A model generated the notes under the pieces. It did no database searches. It had not been told where the DNA came from and saw only the letters and a list, made by a program, of their open reading frames with translations. From NCBI RefSeq assembly GCF_025457425.1, contig NZ_JAMXIA010000001.1, positions 1,364,001-1,428,000 on the forward strand: 64,000 nucleotides of DNA. The letters are read 5' to 3'. This document shows positions 35,644 through 45,473 of the stretch, piece by piece; position 1 is the stretch's first letter, and each line of letters begins with the position of its first letter. This DNA comes from Chryseobacterium foetidum (GTDB lineage Bacteria; Bacteroidota; Bacteroidia; Flavobacteriales; Weeksellaceae). Both the position numbers and the translations under genes were made by a program.

Positions 35644-37329
35644 TTAGTTCTGATTCCAGAATGGAGTAAACTGATTTTTAACGAATACCTGAGCCTGACT
35701 TACATTTGGTACATTTGATGAATTACCAGTATATTCAGAAACAGGATAAATCAATCTGTACGGCTTGTTAGGAAAAATTGCATTATCTGCATTTGGAATT
35801 GCCGGATAACCTGTTTTTAAGAAGTTGATATATGTTTCAACCTGTCTCAAATTTGCTAAAGATACAAATCTCTGGTACTGAATAGCAAGAATTTTATTTG
35901 ATGCACCATTCCAACCTACTGAGGTATTGTTTAATGCATTTAGATAATTTGTTGCTCTTGCTGGTAATAATTTGTAGAAAGCAAATGAATTTTGAACAGC
36001 TGTATTATAAGCACCTTGTGCACTAAACGTAAAGATTCCAGGATACAGAGTTGCAGCTTCGGCAAGCAATAACTGATTCTCTGATGCCAAAGCTAAATAA
36101 CCATCCATAGCACCGCCAACTTCTGCAATATAAGATCCCGCAGAAGTATCACCTTGGAAAACCATCGCATAAATCGCCTGATTGCTGATGTCAGGATTTA
36201 CTTGTGGTGGAATTTGCGTAGGAGCAGTTTCGTCAAATGTACTTCCGATAAACTTCCATCCAATATATGAATATTGCCACTCAGTGCTACCCGCTGGTTT
36301 AACACCACCCTGACGAATACCAACAACGCTGCTTGGTGGTTGTGGAGCAGCAGAAGTTGAAGTTGTTGCTCTTCTAAATATTTGACTTCCACGATAATCA
36401 CCTGTAGTAGATCCATACAATGTCCCATTAACAGAGTTAGCATAATACTGAGAAGCTTTGTATAATCTCCAGCCATTTGTATTCAAAGAAGATCCCTGAA
36501 AGTTAACAGCTCCGTAGTTACTAAACAATGGATTTGGTGTAGCTGAATTTTTATTGCTATAACCGGGGTTAATTACAACATCTCCAACGTAAAAATCTGC
36601 TGTAGAAGAAGTAGCTAATGTCTGAAGTTGTGCATCAACATAACTTCTAACCGATGGGGTGGTAACTTTTGATTGTCTTAAAAGTAATTTTAACTTTACG
36701 TTTTTAGCAAACTTCTTCCAGTTAGCCATATTACCTCCAAAAATTACATCTTCCTGTGGAGTAACTACTGTATTACCATTAACAACTGTATTATCTATAT
36801 CTAAAATTGCTTTGTTAATTTCCTCTACTAAAGCTCTATAGATTGTAACGTCATCGTCATATCTCGGTGTTAGGTTATTCTGCCCTTTAAACGCTTCAGA
36901 ATAAGGTGCATCACCATAAAAATCAACTACATACTGCAACTGATAAGCTTTTAGAATTCTAGCAATTGCCGAATGTAATGGCAAAGCAGATCCCTTATCT
37001 ATGATACCTTGCAAATTATTAGCAGCATTATAGCTACTAGACCAAATACCTGTACCAAAAGTATTACTAATATCAAGAGAATACTCTCTAGTCAATGGAT
37101 TTCCAAAGTAATAATAATTACCTGCCCAAGTATTGGTCCATACATTTGAAAGTGAATTCATTGTTCCAGCCTGCGCGGTCATTACTAAATTCTGAGCGGC
37201 AGTTAAAGTTTGTCTTGGAGAAATTTCTGAAGGATCAACATTATTTGGAGATATATTATCATCAATCTCTCTACAAGAAGATACAAAAGCAACAAGTGCC
37301 AGTGATGAATATAAAAATATTTTTTTCAT
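35644..37329 (-). CDS. susD: SusD/RagB-like (SusD-like 2) nutrient-binding surface lipoprotein
   Basis: The 561-residue protein starts with a signal peptide and lipobox (FVSSC, Cys 19). Acidic residues after the cysteine (REIDDN) fit a surface-lipoprotein export signal. The fold is SusD-like with TPR helices: RILKAYQLQYVVDFYGDAPYSEAF near residue 125 is the characteristic helix pair. The protein forms a lid on the TonB-dependent SusC channel and binds the imported nutrient. It is translated from the same transcript as susC, 11 bases downstream. No hydrolase or regulator is linked, so the substrate is unknown (glycan or peptide). Confidence 0.9.
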   Translation of the reverse strand: MKKIFLYSSLALVAFVSSCREIDDNISPNNVDPSEISPRQTLTAAQNLVMTAQAGTMNSLSNVWTNTWAGNYYYFGNPLTREYSLDISNTFGTGIWSSSYNAANNLQGIIDKGSALPLHSAIARILKAYQLQYVVDFYGDAPYSEAFKGQNNLTPRYDDDVTIYRALVEEINKAILDIDNTVVNGNTVVTPQEDVIFGGNMANWKKFAKNVKLKLLLRQSKVTTPSVRSYVDAQLQTLATSSTADFYVGDVVINPGYSNKNSATPNPLFSNYGAVNFQGSSLNTNGWRLYKASQYYANSVNGTLYGSTTGDYRGSQIFRRATTSTSAAPQPPSSVVGIRQGGVKPAGSTEWQYSYIGWKFIGSTFDETAPTQIPPQVNPDISNQAIYAMVFQGDTSAGSYIAEVGGAMDGYLALASENQLLLAEAATLYPGIFTFSAQGAYNTAVQNSFAFYKLLPARATNYLNALNNTSVGWNGASNKILAIQYQRFVSLANLRQVETYINFLKTGYPAIPNADNAIFPNKPYRLIYPVSEYTGNSSNVPNVSQAQVFVKNQFTPFWNQN

Positions 37330-37340
37330 TTTTTAATTAA

Positions 37341-40307
37341 TTAAAAATTAACATTTACACTAAATCCGTAAGATTTAATAGATGGGTATTGAGATACTCC
37401 TGCGTATCCTTGAGCATTACCTGTACCTGTTGAAGTCTCAGGATCTGCAAAATTTCTGTTAGATTTTGCATATTGTACAAATGGATTTCTTGCATGTACT
37501 CCTAATGTAATACCACTTAATCCACTGTTTCTAAGCATATCTGCGGAGAATGTGTAGGATAAAGATACTTCTCGAAGTTTAAAATAAGACCCTGAAAATA
37601 CATGATTTGATCCTACTGTATTAAACTGATTTTGATAGTAATACTCGACACCGTCATATTTAGGATTACCTGTGACACCAGCAATTGTATAAAATACGTC
37701 ATTGTTGGCAACATACTGCCCATTTACCAAATACGATGAATTTGGCATAATAAATCCTTCTTCTCTGTTAAAGCTTCCACTTTGAGGTAAATTTCCACTA
37801 AACGCCATATTTTGCAGAATTTCGGTGGTCATCTTTCCTCCTATTCTCCAGTCAGCAGTTGCTGTAAGTTTAAAACCTTTATAAGTTAAGTTTGTATTGA
37901 AGCCCCAAAGATATCTTGGATTTGTAGTACCTAAATTCTTCAAATCTGAAGTAACCGTTGGTCTACCTGTGGAACGATCTACAATAATTCTACCTTGGTC
38001 ATCACGAACAAAGTCAGAGCCCATAAGCTGCAGACCCTTCATGCCTTTTACTGCGTATACTCCCACTAATGTAGTACCTCCAATAGCCACTCTATCTGTG
38101 TCAGGAGTGACTTCAAGAACTTCCATGCTGTAAGTTGTTAAGTTGGCACCCACATCCCATTTGAAATCTTGGCTTTTTAATGGTGTTACAGTAATATCTG
38201 CATCAAGACCTCTATTTCTCAGCTTACCAATATTTGTTCTTAATGTTGAAATACCTGAAGAGATTGAAGTATTTGTATCAGTGATCATATCTGTAGTATC
38301 GTCTTGATAAACAGCACCATTTAATAAAACTCTATTATTCCAAAATCCTAATGATAAACCAATTTCTTTTTTAGAAACTTTTTCAGCTCTAATATTAGCA
38401 GATGTCTGTCCAGTAGGGTTTACGAAACTTAAACCACCGTTAGCTGTAAAAGGAAAACCACTTCCAAGACCAAAGTAATTTCTAATACTATATGCTCCTA
38501 CTGATGAAGAGTTTGCGGTTCCACTTATGTTTCCGTATACTTTCATATAGCTTAAAGCGTTTCCTCCAAACTCAAACGCCTTTGTAGGAATAAAACTCAC
38601 ACCTACAGAAGGGAAGAAGTAACTTCTTTCATCTTTTGAAAGAACTGAATTCCACTCATTTCTCGCTGTTGCAGTTAAGTATAAGTAATCTTTGTATCCT
38701 AAATCTAAATTTCCGAAAACAGCATGGGAGTTGTAAGAACCTCTTTGATTATCAAGACCATAAGGATTTGAAGGATTTGATAAATTCCAAACCTGGTATA
38801 AACCTGGAATAATTATTCCACTACCACCTGCACTTGTGGTATTATAAGCAAAATTTTGGAAGTTATGCCCTACATTAAGTTTCATATTGATATCATCGGT
38901 AAGATCATAATTAAAATTAACTAATAAATCACCATAATATCTATTTTGACTTGAATTTGACTGAAAATATGAAGATGTGATAGCAGCAGGTGCGGTATTA
39001 ATCGCACTAGACCAGCCATCATTCCACTGATTGCTAAATGCACCAACATACTGTAAATTTGATCTGTATAGTAAATCAATATTTTTATTTACCTTATATC
39101 CCACACTACCGACTAAATTCAATCTGTCAGTTGTCGTGTTAAATCTTTGATGTTTTATAGCCCAATATGGATTTTGGTAGTAGATATTCCATGCATATCC
39201 ATTATCGGGATAGTCTCTAAATTTAGTGATGGGAACATCAACAGATGACATCAACAAATCTTCATAAAGACCACTATCAGTGGTATTTGTTGTTTGACGT
39301 GTATAGTTCACGATTGCATCAAAACTCCATTTTTTAAATTTAGTTCCCGCTTTCATAAAGGCAGATAATCTTTTCAGCTTGTCATCAGCCACAACGAATT
39401 CTCGTTGCAAGTGATCCACTGACATCAATAAATAGCTATTTTCATCACCTATATTAGCAGTTACACCATTTTGCATTACTGTACCTGTCTGAAAGAAATC
39501 TTTGACGTTATTTCTTCCATAAGGAGCATAGGTTGACATAATTGATGAAGATTCATCTGGTGTTGGCGTATTATCATCAATATTAACTTCAATTAAACCA
39601 TCTCCATTAACATCAGCCAAAGGAATACCATAGGGTACAGTTTGTCCACCCAAAGGACCATTAAATGGTGCACCCCACGAACCGTTTTCAACATTCACTT
39701 TACCTCCATACCAACCTTGTCCGTATAGTCTCTGTCTTTCTGGAGTATTTAACACCGTCTCAAAGTCCAGAGAACCATTGTAAGTCACTCTCATTCGTCC
39801 TTTACTCCCCTTCTTCGTATTAACTAGTACAACACCATTCACACCATCAGATCCATACAATGCAGCTGCTTGAGATCCTTTAAGGATATTCATTGATTCA
39901 ATTAGTTCTGGTGCCAACTGATTTAGTGCAGCAGCGGAAGAAATTACATTATCAATAACAACCAAAGCATTATTGTTACCTGTAAGAGATCTCATTCCTC
40001 TAATTTGAATCTTTGGAGTACCAGTTACACTACTGTTAGTATTTGTAATAGTCACACCAGAAACCTTACCCTGAAGAGCCAACACTGCATTCGGGTTAGA
40101 TGCAGCAGTAATCTGATCACTACTAACAACCTGTACAGCAGCTGTTTGCGCGTCAGCTTTCTTTGTAATACCTAGGGCTCCAGTAATAACTACCTCACCA
40201 ATCTGTGTTTCTTTTGGAATTGTATCATTGGTCCCTTGCTGAGCGTTAACTAAAGACACGGATGATGACAAAACTACCAGTAGAACACTTGCTGTTAATT
40301 TCTTCAT
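37341..40307 (-). CDS. susC: SusC/RagA-family TonB-dependent outer-membrane transporter
   Basis: The 988-residue transporter has a signal peptide, a TonB-box-like EVVITGALGITKKADAQ near residue 35, a plug domain with VRGMRSLTGNNNALVVID-like features (here IQIRGMRSLTGNNNALVVID) and NGVVLVNTKKG, and a long beta barrel ending FSVNVNF. Unusually for SusC proteins it lacks the N-terminal carboxypeptidase-D-regulatory-like domain and begins directly with the TonB-box region. It imports the ligand captured by the SusD partner using energy from TonB/ExbBD. The locus is susC-susD only. Confidence 0.92.
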   Translation of the reverse strand: MKKLTASVLLVVLSSSVSLVNAQQGTNDTIPKETQIGEVVITGALGITKKADAQTAAVQVVSSDQITAASNPNAVLALQGKVSGVTITNTNSSVTGTPKIQIRGMRSLTGNNNALVVIDNVISSAAALNQLAPELIESMNILKGSQAAALYGSDGVNGVVLVNTKKGSKGRMRVTYNGSLDFETVLNTPERQRLYGQGWYGGKVNVENGSWGAPFNGPLGGQTVPYGIPLADVNGDGLIEVNIDDNTPTPDESSSIMSTYAPYGRNNVKDFFQTGTVMQNGVTANIGDENSYLLMSVDHLQREFVVADDKLKRLSAFMKAGTKFKKWSFDAIVNYTRQTTNTTDSGLYEDLLMSSVDVPITKFRDYPDNGYAWNIYYQNPYWAIKHQRFNTTTDRLNLVGSVGYKVNKNIDLLYRSNLQYVGAFSNQWNDGWSSAINTAPAAITSSYFQSNSSQNRYYGDLLVNFNYDLTDDINMKLNVGHNFQNFAYNTTSAGGSGIIIPGLYQVWNLSNPSNPYGLDNQRGSYNSHAVFGNLDLGYKDYLYLTATARNEWNSVLSKDERSYFFPSVGVSFIPTKAFEFGGNALSYMKVYGNISGTANSSSVGAYSIRNYFGLGSGFPFTANGGLSFVNPTGQTSANIRAEKVSKKEIGLSLGFWNNRVLLNGAVYQDDTTDMITDTNTSISSGISTLRTNIGKLRNRGLDADITVTPLKSQDFKWDVGANLTTYSMEVLEVTPDTDRVAIGGTTLVGVYAVKGMKGLQLMGSDFVRDDQGRIIVDRSTGRPTVTSDLKNLGTTNPRYLWGFNTNLTYKGFKLTATADWRIGGKMTTEILQNMAFSGNLPQSGSFNREEGFIMPNSSYLVNGQYVANNDVFYTIAGVTGNPKYDGVEYYYQNQFNTVGSNHVFSGSYFKLREVSLSYTFSADMLRNSGLSGITLGVHARNPFVQYAKSNRNFADPETSTGTGNAQGYAGVSQYPSIKSYGFSVNVNF

Positions 40308-40335
40308 ATTTAAATTGATTATTTTTTACTAAATG

Positions 40336-40367
40336 CAAATATGTGAAACTTTCTTAAATTAAACAAA
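40336..40367 (-). promoter_or_regulatory. susC promoter, Bacteroidota type
   Basis: On the minus strand TTTG (40367-40364), 20 bases, then CATATTTG (40343-40336), which differs from TAnnTTTG at one position. It lies 29-60 bases before the susC ATG. Confidence 0.55.
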
Positions 40368-40484
40368 TGTTTTGTTAAAAATATTTAACACGACTTGCAT
40401 ATATTATAATAATTACTAATTTTTTACAAATGTAATCGTAATTGTTAATCATTTTTATGATTTCAGTAATGAGAATTTTGCTCT

Positions 40485-40492
40485 TATATTTG
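40485..40492 (+). promoter_or_regulatory. rnhB -7 box
   Basis: TATATTTG is an exact TAnnTTTG match 21 bases before the rnhB start. A clear TTTG -33 box is not visible. Confidence 0.4.
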
Positions 40493-40513
40493 CAAAATAT
40501 TTGATAAAAATAA

Positions 40514-41098
40514 ATGAATCAATTAATTAAAAAATATTCTGAGTATATCGAGGCCGGTTGTGATGAAGTGGGGCGAGGCTGTCTTTGTGGTCCCGTAGTG
40601 GCTGCGGCTGTGATTATTGACGAAACTTTTGAGCAGCATTTAATCGATGATTCTAAAAAACTTAATTTTAAAACAAGAATTGACCTTGACTCCTACATAA
40701 AAGATCATGTGAAATGCTACGCTATTCATGAGCTACCCCCATCTTATATTGATGAGCACAATATTCTAAATGCCAGTATTCATGCAATGCACGGAGCTTT
40801 AGACAATCTCAGCATCCGACCTGAATTTATTCTTGTGGACGGAAACAGATTTCATCCTTACAATTTTATTCCGCACCAGTGTATTATAAAAGGTGATTCA
40901 AAAATATTAGCAATTGCGGCAGCTTCTGTTTTAGCAAAAAATTACAGAGACAAATTAATGATGGAATTGCACCATGAATTTCCGGAATATGGCTGGAATA
41001 CCAACTTTGGATATGCCACAAAATACCATCAGCAGGCACTTGTAAAATATGGCCCTACTTTGCATCACAGACGGTCTTTCAGGTTGAAATATGATTAA
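40514..41098 (+). CDS. rnhB: Ribonuclease HII
   Basis: RNase HII cuts RNA of RNA-DNA hybrids and single ribonucleotides in DNA. The 194-residue protein has AGCDEVGRGCLCGPVVAAAVI (first catalytic Asp-Glu), DDSKKLN, FILVDGN (catalytic Asp) and KILAIAAASVLAKNYRD (catalytic Asp downstream). The length is normal. The gene is divergent from susC, and convergent with yidC across a shared terminator. Confidence 0.97.
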   Translation: MNQLIKKYSEYIEAGCDEVGRGCLCGPVVAAAVIIDETFEQHLIDDSKKLNFKTRIDLDSYIKDHVKCYAIHELPPSYIDEHNILNASIHAMHGALDNLSIRPEFILVDGNRFHPYNFIPHQCIIKGDSKILAIAAASVLAKNYRDKLMMELHHEFPEYGWNTNFGYATKYHQQALVKYGPTLHHRRSFRLKYD

Positions 41099-41165
41099 AC
41101 TAAAAGTTAATTTAAGATTAACATATTATTAAGCCAAAAATTATTATTTGAAATCGATCTAAATA

Positions 41166-41204
41166 AAAAAGAGAAGCACTTACTATGCTTCTCTTTGTAT
41201 TTTT
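41166..41204. terminator. Bidirectional terminator between rnhB and yidC
   Basis: AAAGAGAAGCA (41168-41178) and TGCTTCTCTTT (41186-41196) form a perfect 11-bp stem with A-rich and T-rich flanks on both sides. Confidence 0.9.
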
Positions 41205-41221
41205 CAATGGTTCTAAAACCT

Positions 41222-43021
41222 TTATTTTCTGTTTGATTTCTGCTGGCCCTGAGCTTTTTGCTGCTCCTGAGCTTTCTCCATCATTTCACGCATTCTCTTC
41301 TGGAATTTGCTTTCAGTTTTAGGCTTTTCTTTGTTGGCCTGAATCTGTGCATGAATTTTCTTTTCATCTAAAATCAAATATTTAATCACTAAAATAATTA
41401 AAATGTTAATCGCATTAGACACGAAATAATACCATGACAAACCAGAAGCAGACGTGTTTAAGAAGAACAGGAATGTGATAGGGAAAATATACATTAACAC
41501 CTTCATATTTGGCATTCCTTCCTGCTGTGGCTGCTGCATATTTCCAGAAGTCATTACGGTATAAATTAAAATCACAACTGTACACGCAATTGCAAATACA
41601 CTTAAATGCTCTCCTAAAAACGGTACATTAAATGGTAATTTAATTAAATCATCGTAAGCTGTCAGATCTTTTGCAAACCAAAAACCTTTACCTCTCAAAT
41701 CAATAAAGTTCGGGAAGAAACGGAATAATGCGTAGAAAATCGGGATTTGCACCAGCGCCGGAAGACATCCTGCCATTTGATTCACGCCTGCTTTTCTGTA
41801 GATTTCCATAGTTGCCTGCTGCTTCTTCATCGGGTCAGCATCTTTTAATTTGGCAGTTGCTTCATCGATTTCCGGACGGATTACTCTCATCATTGCACTC
41901 AGCTTGTGCTGTTTGTACATGATTGGTGAAAGAATTAATTTTACAATAATCGTCATCAGGAAAATTACCCAACCTGCGGACAATCCCCATTCTGCGATGA
42001 AATTGTACATAGGCATGAAAAAATAACGGTTCATTGCTCCTATGAAAGACCAACCTAATGGTAAAATTTCGTCAAAATTTTTGTCATAAGATTTTAATAA
42101 TGGCAAATCCAGTGGCATGAAGTACCAGGTGAAGTCCTGATTCAATTCACCACCGCTCATTCCTACGAAACCTTCAAAATTTAATTTTTTCAGGTATTCT
42201 CCTTCTTCGATAGTTTCCTGATTACCTTTACTATTGGTGAAACCTGTTTTAGCTTCAATTACAGAAGAGAAAAACTGCTGTTTTACACCAATCCAGTTCA
42301 GGGTTTCTTCATCTTCAGACATATCAGTTCTTCCGTCGTAATCATAATCTTTATAATTATTAAATGCGTACGAAAATTCGGAATGAGACTGCTCCTGTGC
42401 TCTACCTTTTTCAAGATTTCTCACATTATAATCCCAGATAAAATCTGCTTTGTTGTCGGAAGATACATTAGCTAAACCTTTAGTTCTAACCTTAAAATCA
42501 ACAGTGTATTTCGGCATCAGCGTGTAAACAAACTGAATAACAGCACCGTTTAGATTAGCCGTCAACGTTGCTGCATTTCCAGCAACTGAAGGGGTAAAAA
42601 CTAAATCTTTAGTATTGATAGTTTTCCCTGCTTTATCTTTAAACTGAAAACCATAGTTGGAGTTGTTTTTCGTGATTAAATAAAGCGGAAGATCTGCAAC
42701 ATCAGTCTTTTGGTTATAAGCCTTGAATTTAGCAAGCTCAACTTTAGAAACCTGCCCTCCTAAACTTGAGAATTCAATTTTAAGCTCATCATTTGCAAGA
42801 TTTACATTTTGAATTGCTCCCGGAGTTACATTAGTGTTGATTTGAGCTGTCTGACTCTGCTTTACAGCGCTTTTTGCCTGTTCTGTTTTCTGTTGTTCAG
42901 CTTTCAGTTTTTCTTCTTCAGCACTATTTCTCTGGAAATAAAACATGAATCCGAAAAGAACCAAACATAAAACCGCAAAACTAATCATCTGACTTTTATC
43001 GAGTCCTTTGTTCTGTTGCAT
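41222..43021 (-). CDS. yidC: Membrane protein insertase YidC (Oxa1 family)
   Basis: YidC inserts and folds inner-membrane proteins, alone or with SecYEG. The 599-residue length fits Gram-negative YidC: N-terminal membrane helix (residues 11-28), a large periplasmic beta domain (about 60-350) and five C-terminal helices from WGLSAGWVIFLMTIIVKLIL on, with QIPIFYALFRF and the MPNMKVLMYIFPITFLFFLN segment. The tail is basic and glutamine-rich (EKAQEQQKAQGQQ), a probable ribosome contact. pyrG ends about 180 bases upstream; a hairpin lies between, so it has its own promoter or is read through. Confidence 0.96.
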   Translation of the reverse strand: MQQNKGLDKSQMISFAVLCLVLFGFMFYFQRNSAEEEKLKAEQQKTEQAKSAVKQSQTAQINTNVTPGAIQNVNLANDELKIEFSSLGGQVSKVELAKFKAYNQKTDVADLPLYLITKNNSNYGFQFKDKAGKTINTKDLVFTPSVAGNAATLTANLNGAVIQFVYTLMPKYTVDFKVRTKGLANVSSDNKADFIWDYNVRNLEKGRAQEQSHSEFSYAFNNYKDYDYDGRTDMSEDEETLNWIGVKQQFFSSVIEAKTGFTNSKGNQETIEEGEYLKKLNFEGFVGMSGGELNQDFTWYFMPLDLPLLKSYDKNFDEILPLGWSFIGAMNRYFFMPMYNFIAEWGLSAGWVIFLMTIIVKLILSPIMYKQHKLSAMMRVIRPEIDEATAKLKDADPMKKQQATMEIYRKAGVNQMAGCLPALVQIPIFYALFRFFPNFIDLRGKGFWFAKDLTAYDDLIKLPFNVPFLGEHLSVFAIACTVVILIYTVMTSGNMQQPQQEGMPNMKVLMYIFPITFLFFLNTSASGLSWYYFVSNAINILIILVIKYLILDEKKIHAQIQANKEKPKTESKFQKRMREMMEKAQEQQKAQGQQKSNRK

Positions 43022-43137
43022 TTTATTTTTATTAAAATTTTTAAATTTTATGAAGTAATGATTTTATTACTTTTTTAAGTCGACAAAAATACTGTTTTTT
43101 TATCAGAACTCTATACTATAATATCTTACTATATAAT

Positions 43138-43169
43138 AAACTCAGGCTGAGAAAGATCAGTCTGAGTTT
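43138..43169 (-). terminator. pyrG terminator hairpin
   Basis: AAACTCAGGCTGA (43138-43150) pairs with TCAGTCTGAGTTT (43157-43169) with one G-T pair; the minus-strand continuation is TTATTATATAG. It lies 31 bases beyond the pyrG stop. Confidence 0.75.
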
Positions 43170-43199
43170 ATCTATGACGTTTGTAATTTCAGAAATACT

Positions 43200-44807
43200 T
43201 TATTTTGCCGAACAAGCCTTAATAAAAGCTCTGAATAAAGGATGCGGACTTGCTACTGTACTCTTGTATTCCGGGTGATACTGTACCCCAACATAGAACG
43301 GGTGATCCGGCATTTCCAAAGCTTCGACCAATCCGGTTTCAGGGTTTGTACCGGTTGCATTGAAACCGTTGTCTTCAAATTCCGCGATATAATCACTGTT
43401 GAATTCGTATCTGTGACGGTGTCTTTCAGAAATATGTTTGCTTCCGTAGATTTCAGATAATTTAGAACCATTTTTAACGGCACATTTCCAGGCTCCAAGA
43501 CGCATTGTTCCACCTTTATCCACTACATTTTTCTGCTCTTCCATTAAAGAAATTACAGGATGCTCTGTGGAAGTATCAAACTCCATTGAGTTGGCTTTGG
43601 AATAACCTAAAACGTTTCTTGCAAATTCAACAGTCATGATCTGCATTCCTAAACAAATTCCCAACATCGGAACTTTATTTTCCCTTGCGTACTGCGCTGT
43701 AAGAATTTTACCTTCAATACCTCTGTCACCAAATCCCGGGGCAACCAAAATCCCGGAAACTCCGTCTAATGATTCTTTGATATTTTCTTTGGTTAAATCT
43801 CCACTGTAAACCCATCTGATTTTCACTTCGGTTTCAAGATCAGCACCTGCGTGTTTGAAAGCTTCAGCAATAGAAATATAAGAATCCTGAAGTGAAATAT
43901 ATTTTCCAACCAAAGCAATCTCAACGGTTTTCTTAGGATTCTGGAATTTTTTAAGGAAAGTTTTCCAGTCTTTAAGATCGGCTTCTTTGTCGCTCTTTAA
44001 ATCTAATTCTTTAAGAACTACATCATCAAAGTTTTGTTTCTGAAGGTACATTGGAACTTCGTAAATCGTTTCCAGATCTTTACACTCAATCACATTATCC
44101 AAAGGAACATTACAGAACTGAGCCAGTTTTGCTCTCTGGTCTTTTGGAATTTTATGTTCGGTACGGCAAACCAAAACATCAGCCATAATTCCGCTTTCCA
44201 TCAACTGACGAACGGAATGCTGAGAAGGTTTTGTTTTTAATTCTCCGCTTGAAGCCAGATAAGGCAGTAAAGTCAAGTGAATCACCATAGAATTTTTCTC
44301 ACCCAGTTCCCATTTCAGCTGACGAACAGTTTCGATGTAAGGTAAAGATTCGATATCCCCTACAGTTCCACCAATTTCAGTGATGATGATATCGTAATTC
44401 TGTTTGGATAGAATTTTAATTCTTCGCTTGATTTCGTTGGTGATATGAGGAATTACCTGAACTGTTTTTCCAAGGAAGTCTCCTTTTCTTTCTTTTTCGA
44501 TTACAGTCTGGTAGATTTTTCCTGTCGTAACGTTGTTGTTTTGAGAAGTTGGCGAGTCAAGATAACGCTCGTAGTGACCTAAATCCAAATCCGTCTCTGC
44601 ACCATCTTCGGTAACATAGCATTCACCGTGCTCATAAGGATTCAAAGTACCCGGATCGATATTGATATAAGGATCAAGTTTTTGAATTGTTACATTGAAG
44701 CCACGTGATTTTAGCAGTAGACCAAGAGAAGCTGAAACGATTCCCTTTCCCAAAGATGAAGTTACACCTCCTGTCACAAAGATGTACTTTGTATTCTTTT
44801 TACTCAT
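43200..44807 (-). CDS. pyrG: CTP synthase
   Basis: CTP synthase converts UTP to CTP with ATP and glutamine. From ATG 44807 (MSKKNTKYIFVTGG) the protein has 535 residues, the family's usual size. The frame extends 41 codons upstream, but that part has no similarity and the N-terminal synthetase motif FVTGGVTSSLGKGIVSASL would be displaced. The C-terminal glutamine amidotransferase has the nucleophile in LGICLGMQ and the His-Glu of GVQYHPEYKS. It is a single-gene unit. Confidence 0.97.
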   Translation of the reverse strand: MSKKNTKYIFVTGGVTSSLGKGIVSASLGLLLKSRGFNVTIQKLDPYINIDPGTLNPYEHGECYVTEDGAETDLDLGHYERYLDSPTSQNNNVTTGKIYQTVIEKERKGDFLGKTVQVIPHITNEIKRRIKILSKQNYDIIITEIGGTVGDIESLPYIETVRQLKWELGEKNSMVIHLTLLPYLASSGELKTKPSQHSVRQLMESGIMADVLVCRTEHKIPKDQRAKLAQFCNVPLDNVIECKDLETIYEVPMYLQKQNFDDVVLKELDLKSDKEADLKDWKTFLKKFQNPKKTVEIALVGKYISLQDSYISIAEAFKHAGADLETEVKIRWVYSGDLTKENIKESLDGVSGILVAPGFGDRGIEGKILTAQYARENKVPMLGICLGMQIMTVEFARNVLGYSKANSMEFDTSTEHPVISLMEEQKNVVDKGGTMRLGAWKCAVKNGSKLSEIYGSKHISERHRHRYEFNSDYIAEFEDNGFNATGTNPETGLVEALEMPDHPFYVGVQYHPEYKSTVASPHPLFRAFIKACSAK

Positions 44808-44884
44808 TAGATTAGGTTTGTGCAAAGTTAGGACAAAAAGAAAAGCAAAGCAATTTTGTTCAGCTTTAAAATCGTATTTGAAAT

Positions 44885-44919
44885 AAAAAAGGTTTCCAAT
44901 ACTGCTATCGAAAACCTTT
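44885..44919 (-). terminator. Terminator between the 128-residue membrane-protein gene and pyrG
   Basis: AAAGGTTT (44888-44895) and AAACCTTT (44912-44919) pair; on the minus strand the stem is followed by six T residues. It lies 122 bases beyond the stop of the small membrane-protein gene. Confidence 0.75.
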
Positions 44920-45040
44920 ACCCAAACCAAATTATATAATATGAAAAACTATTATAAACATTTTAAAATTAAAACAATTATTGATTGTTTTAAAACGAAA
45001 CAAAGATATGAATTTTTAAACAATTAGATATTGATCTATG

Positions 45041-45427
45041 TTAAGATTTTCCTTTCGAGGAAATTATTTGGTTACCAAAATAGATCAGAAAAAGTACAAT
45101 CCCAGAATTAAGATACATTAAGAGACTGACCAGAGAATCGTCATCTCTTCCAAAAGGATAGAAACCGGAAATAATTAGACTTGTTAAATAGATAATCTCA
45201 AAAAGAACCGCTATTTTTCCTACTGAATCATAGTTTCTTTTAAAAAATAAAACTGTAATAAATGCAATAACGGTCGTAATGCAGCATTCCGCTAATATCA
45301 GAAAGGGAAACATTCCGAAAGTTCCTCCAGGCAAATTTAAAACTGATAATGTAACAATGCACAGTAAAAAATTTAGAATTGACATTGAGACAAAAATCTG
45401 AGCACTTCTAAGTAAAACATTTTTCAT
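45041..45427 (-). CDS. Small four-helix integral membrane protein of unknown function
   Basis: The 128-residue protein has four hydrophobic stretches (about residues 9-30, 39-62, 72-91 and 102-121) separated by short polar loops, with a basic FFKRNYDSVGK between the second and third. I recognise no family. It is divergent from radA, with a 46-base gap. The initiator ATG gives a plausible N-terminus (MKNVLLRSAQIF). Confidence 0.65.
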   Translation of the reverse strand: MKNVLLRSAQIFVSMSILNFLLCIVTLSVLNLPGGTFGMFPFLILAECCITTVIAFITVLFFKRNYDSVGKIAVLFEIIYLTSLIISGFYPFGRDDDSLVSLLMYLNSGIVLFLIYFGNQIISSKGKS

Positions 45428-45473
45428 AGCCGAAAATTAAGAAAATTTAAAAAAAATTCTTCAACTTCGCAGT

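Noticed and set aside
44808..44930. 41-codon N-terminal extension of CTP synthase
   Set aside because: The extension has no family similarity and passes through the leader; the ATG at 44807 gives the standard N-terminus.
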